This document shows, in pieces, positions 62,308-64,000 of a DNA stretch of 64,000 bases (positions are counted from its first letter, which is position 1; the number at the start of each line of letters is the position of its first letter). Below the pieces are notes generated by a model. That model made no database searches and had not been told where the DNA came from. It was given only the letters and a program-made list of their open reading frames with translations. Origin of the DNA: Candidatus Kuenenia stuttgartensis (GTDB taxonomy: Bacteria; Planctomycetota; GCA-002687715; CAIWVZ01); contig CAMARR010000001.1 of the NCBI GenBank assembly GCA_945860915.1, positions 223,277 to 287,276 on the forward strand. Direction: 5' to 3'. The translations under genes were made by a program, and so were the position numbers.

Positions 62308-64000
62308 CTATCCTAGCGGAATCGACGCAACTCCTGTAGGTACCGTGGGAAGCGGCTCGATCGCGAACTCAAGAAGAGACAGAACCTCGGTCGGCCCGGT
62401 AAACGGTTCTGGATGAACGATCAGAATCCCACGTTCCCCCAGACTCCGAACCTGCTTTTGGGGGAGCCGCATTCTGCGAACAAGGGCCGCAATGCGGGGC
62501 GAACCGACAAGCAGCCCTTCCCCGCGTAAAACCTCGACGCGGGACAATCGCTCCCGCTCCATGAAGGCCCTAATCCGGGCAACATGAACGAACTCCTCGA
62601 CGGCTTGTGGCGGCGCACCGAATCGGTCCCGCCATTTGGCAAGGGTCGCCCGGAAGTCGGCCTCAGTCCGACACCGGCCAAGCTCGCGATAGGCTTCAAT
62701 CCGCAATCGCTGGTCCGGCATCCACGACTCAGGCAAGTACGCGTCAAAGTCGAGGAAGATCTCGAGTTCGTCTGGCGAGACGATTCGCTCGTTCTTAAGT
62801 CGCTTCACTGCCATGTCGAGGAGTCGACAATAAAGTTCGTAGCCAATCGATGCGATGTGACCACTCTGCTCTGCACCAAGAATGTTCCCGGCCCCACGGA
62901 TCTCGAGATCCCGAAGTGCAATCTGAAAGCCAGCGCCCAGTCCCGAGAACTCTTCGATGGCAAGAAGACGCCGCTCTGCCTCCTCGGAAGGAACCGACTG
63001 TTTGTCTAAAAGGAAGTACGCGTAGGCCTGCGCGTCGGATCGGCCAACTCTCCCTCGAAGTTGATGAAGCTCTGCCAGTCCGAATCGATGTGCATCGTCA
63101 ACGATCAACGTGTTGGCGCGCGGGATGTCCAATCCTGATTCAACGATTGTGGTGGAAAGCAGGACGTCGGCCCGGCCAGACCGAAAAGCGTCCATGGCCT
63201 TATGAAGGGAGTCCGCGTCCATCTGACCATGCCCAACCACCAGCCTCAGCTCAGGAATCAAACCTCTCAGCTCGCGCTCGATGCGAAAGAGCGTCTCGAT
63301 CCGATTATGAACGAAGAATGCCTGCCCACCTCGGTCCAATTCTCGCAACAGAGCATCCTTGATCACGCCTGCAGAGCGCTCAACCACATGCGATTGAACC
63401 GCGCGTCTACCGCGAGGCGCCTCCGAAAGCGTCGAAATGTCACGAATGCCTGTCATTGCCTGGTTCAGTGTTCGTGGAATTGGAGTTGCGGAAAGCGACA
63501 AAACGTCGACTTCACGTCGCATCATCCTGAGACGGTCCTTGTGAGCCACTCCAAATCGCTGCTCCTCGTCAATGACCAAGAGCCCGAGATCGCGGAAAAT
63601 CACGTCTTCACCAAGCAGACGATGAGTACCAACTACAATGTCAGTTTGACCTTCCTTGAGGCGCAGAAGTGATTCAGTGATTTGTGACTTCGAGCGGAAT
63701 CGAGTCAAGACCTCGACTTGAACAGGAAAATCGACGAGCCGATTCACGAACGTCACGCCGTGCTGTTCAGCCAAAATGGTGGTCGGAACCAATACCGCCA
63801 CCTGCCGTCCACCCATGGCCACTTTGAACGCTGCGCGCAACGCGACTTCGGTCTTACCGAAACCTACATCGCCGCAGACCAGACGGTCCATAGGTCGACG
63901 AGACTCCAAATCCGACTTTATCGCAACAACCGACTTCACCTGATCTGGAGTCAATGTGTGAGGAAACGCTGCCTCAAATTGTGTCTGAAATGGCGTGTCT
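62308..64000 (-). CDS. mfd: Transcription-repair coupling factor Mfd, N-terminal part outside window
   Basis: 563 residues of the C-terminal half are visible. The RecG-like helicase opens with TPDQVKSVVAIKSDL; Walker A is CGDVGFGKTEVA, the DEEQRFG motif and the RVGRSDAQAYAYFLL helicase motif follow; the C-terminal TRCF domain carries FLDFDAYLPESWMPDQ. Mfd removes stalled RNA polymerase and recruits the repair system. The open frame runs off the window at base 63999, so the N-terminal two fifths lie beyond. It leads the isomerase-GHL10-M14 group. Confidence 0.96.
   Translation of the reverse strand, partial: DTPFQTQFEAAFPHTLTPDQVKSVVAIKSDLESRRPMDRLVCGDVGFGKTEVALRAAFKVAMGGRQVAVLVPTTILAEQHGVTFVNRLVDFPVQVEVLTRFRSKSQITESLLRLKEGQTDIVVGTHRLLGEDVIFRDLGLLVIDEEQRFGVAHKDRLRMMRREVDVLSLSATPIPRTLNQAMTGIRDISTLSEAPRGRRAVQSHVVERSAGVIKDALLRELDRGGQAFFVHNRIETLFRIERELRGLIPELRLVVGHGQMDADSLHKAMDAFRSGRADVLLSTTIVESGLDIPRANTLIVDDAHRFGLAELHQLRGRVGRSDAQAYAYFLLDKQSVPSEEAERRLLAIEEFSGLGAGFQIALRDLEIRGAGNILGAEQSGHIASIGYELYCRLLDMAVKRLKNERIVSPDELEIFLDFDAYLPESWMPDQRLRIEAYRELGRCRTEADFRATLAKWRDRFGAPPQAVEEFVHVARIRAFMERERLSRVEVLRGEGLLVGSPRIAALVRRMRLPQKQVRSLGERGILIVHPEPFTGPTEVLSLLEFAIEPLPTVPTGVASIPLG

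Noticed and set aside
1..64000. tRNA, rRNA, CRISPR and insertion sequences
   Set aside because: No cloverleaf with a GTTCRAATC arm, repeat array, transposase or terminal repeats was seen on a visual scan; a computational search could still find a tRNA.

Overview
The window comes from a Gram-negative chromosome with an estimated G+C in the high fifties (judged by eye). It is packed with tightly coupled genes; neighbouring reading frames often share an ATGA or GTGA junction. The gene set points to a free-living aerobic heterotroph: leucine/isovalerate catabolism, futalosine-route menaquinone synthesis (mqnC), a B12-dependent class II ribonucleotide reductase with its own cobalamin adenosyltransferase, lipoproteins and large periplasmic peptidases, and a membrane-anchored protein with nine carboxypeptidase-regulatory repeats. 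I lean towards Planctomycetota or a neighbouring deep phylum, but no rRNA or marker gene is present to settle this. I saw no tRNA, rRNA, CRISPR array, insertion sequence or prophage.

Layout. 1-5.4 kb: tail of a low-molecular-weight phosphatase, a 456-bp gene-free stretch with two strong hairpins, the nine-repeat surface protein, a PilZ protein and a GT4 glycosyltransferase. 5.5-8.5 kb: recD2 and a coupled metallophosphoesterase. 8.5-12 kb: a four-gene operon of two ABC ATPase/permease pairs. 12-16.4 kb: GT2 transferase, PepSY protein, methyltransferase, a secreted protein, BtpA-family protein and a cysteine-dioxygenase-like cupin. 16.4-21.7 kb (minus strand): a complete isc operon (iscS-iscU-iscA-hscB-hscA-iscX) whose first gene is a MerR-family regulator with a C-terminal four-cysteine cluster, where IscR would be expected; a palindrome sits at its promoter. 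ygfZ, another Fe-S gene, is divergent. 22.8-29.8 kb: nrdJ-dcd-[2Fe-2S] protein on the minus strand, divergent from a MetE/UROD-like protein, a PduO-type adenosyltransferase and a thioesterase. 29.9-30.7 kb: a small odd island with a frameshifted small membrane protein, a DUF2177 membrane protein that looks leaderless, and hairpins.

30.8-37.9 kb (minus): a leucine-degradation operon (mccB, methylglutaconyl-CoA hydratase, biotin carboxylase, a separate biotinyl-carrier protein, HMG-CoA lyase, Rieske protein), preceded by a NYN/OST-HTH protein and a beta-propeller protein. 38.1-39.2 kb: a TlpA-like secreted thioredoxin with a clear terminator. 39.2-50.0 kb: thirteen nearly contiguous minus-strand genes (PfkB kinase, flippase-like membrane protein, DUF366, HEAT-like lipoprotein, DUF309, TatD-type hydrolase, Lon-N domain, pepA, MBL hydrolase, nrnA, trxA, a small membrane protein and an ABC-ATPase-like protein that has lost its catalytic residues). 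50.1-64 kb: mqnC, an acyl-CoA dehydrogenase, an M14 lipoprotein followed by tldD and tldE, and on the opposite strand mfd (running off the window), a SurA-like isomerase, a GHL10 lipoprotein and a second, large M14 peptidase.

The parts most worth following up are the MerR-led isc operon with its promoter palindrome, the catalytically dead ABC-like protein with its membrane partner, the two perfect palindromes flanking the nrdJ promoter, and the small foreign-looking island at 30 kb.
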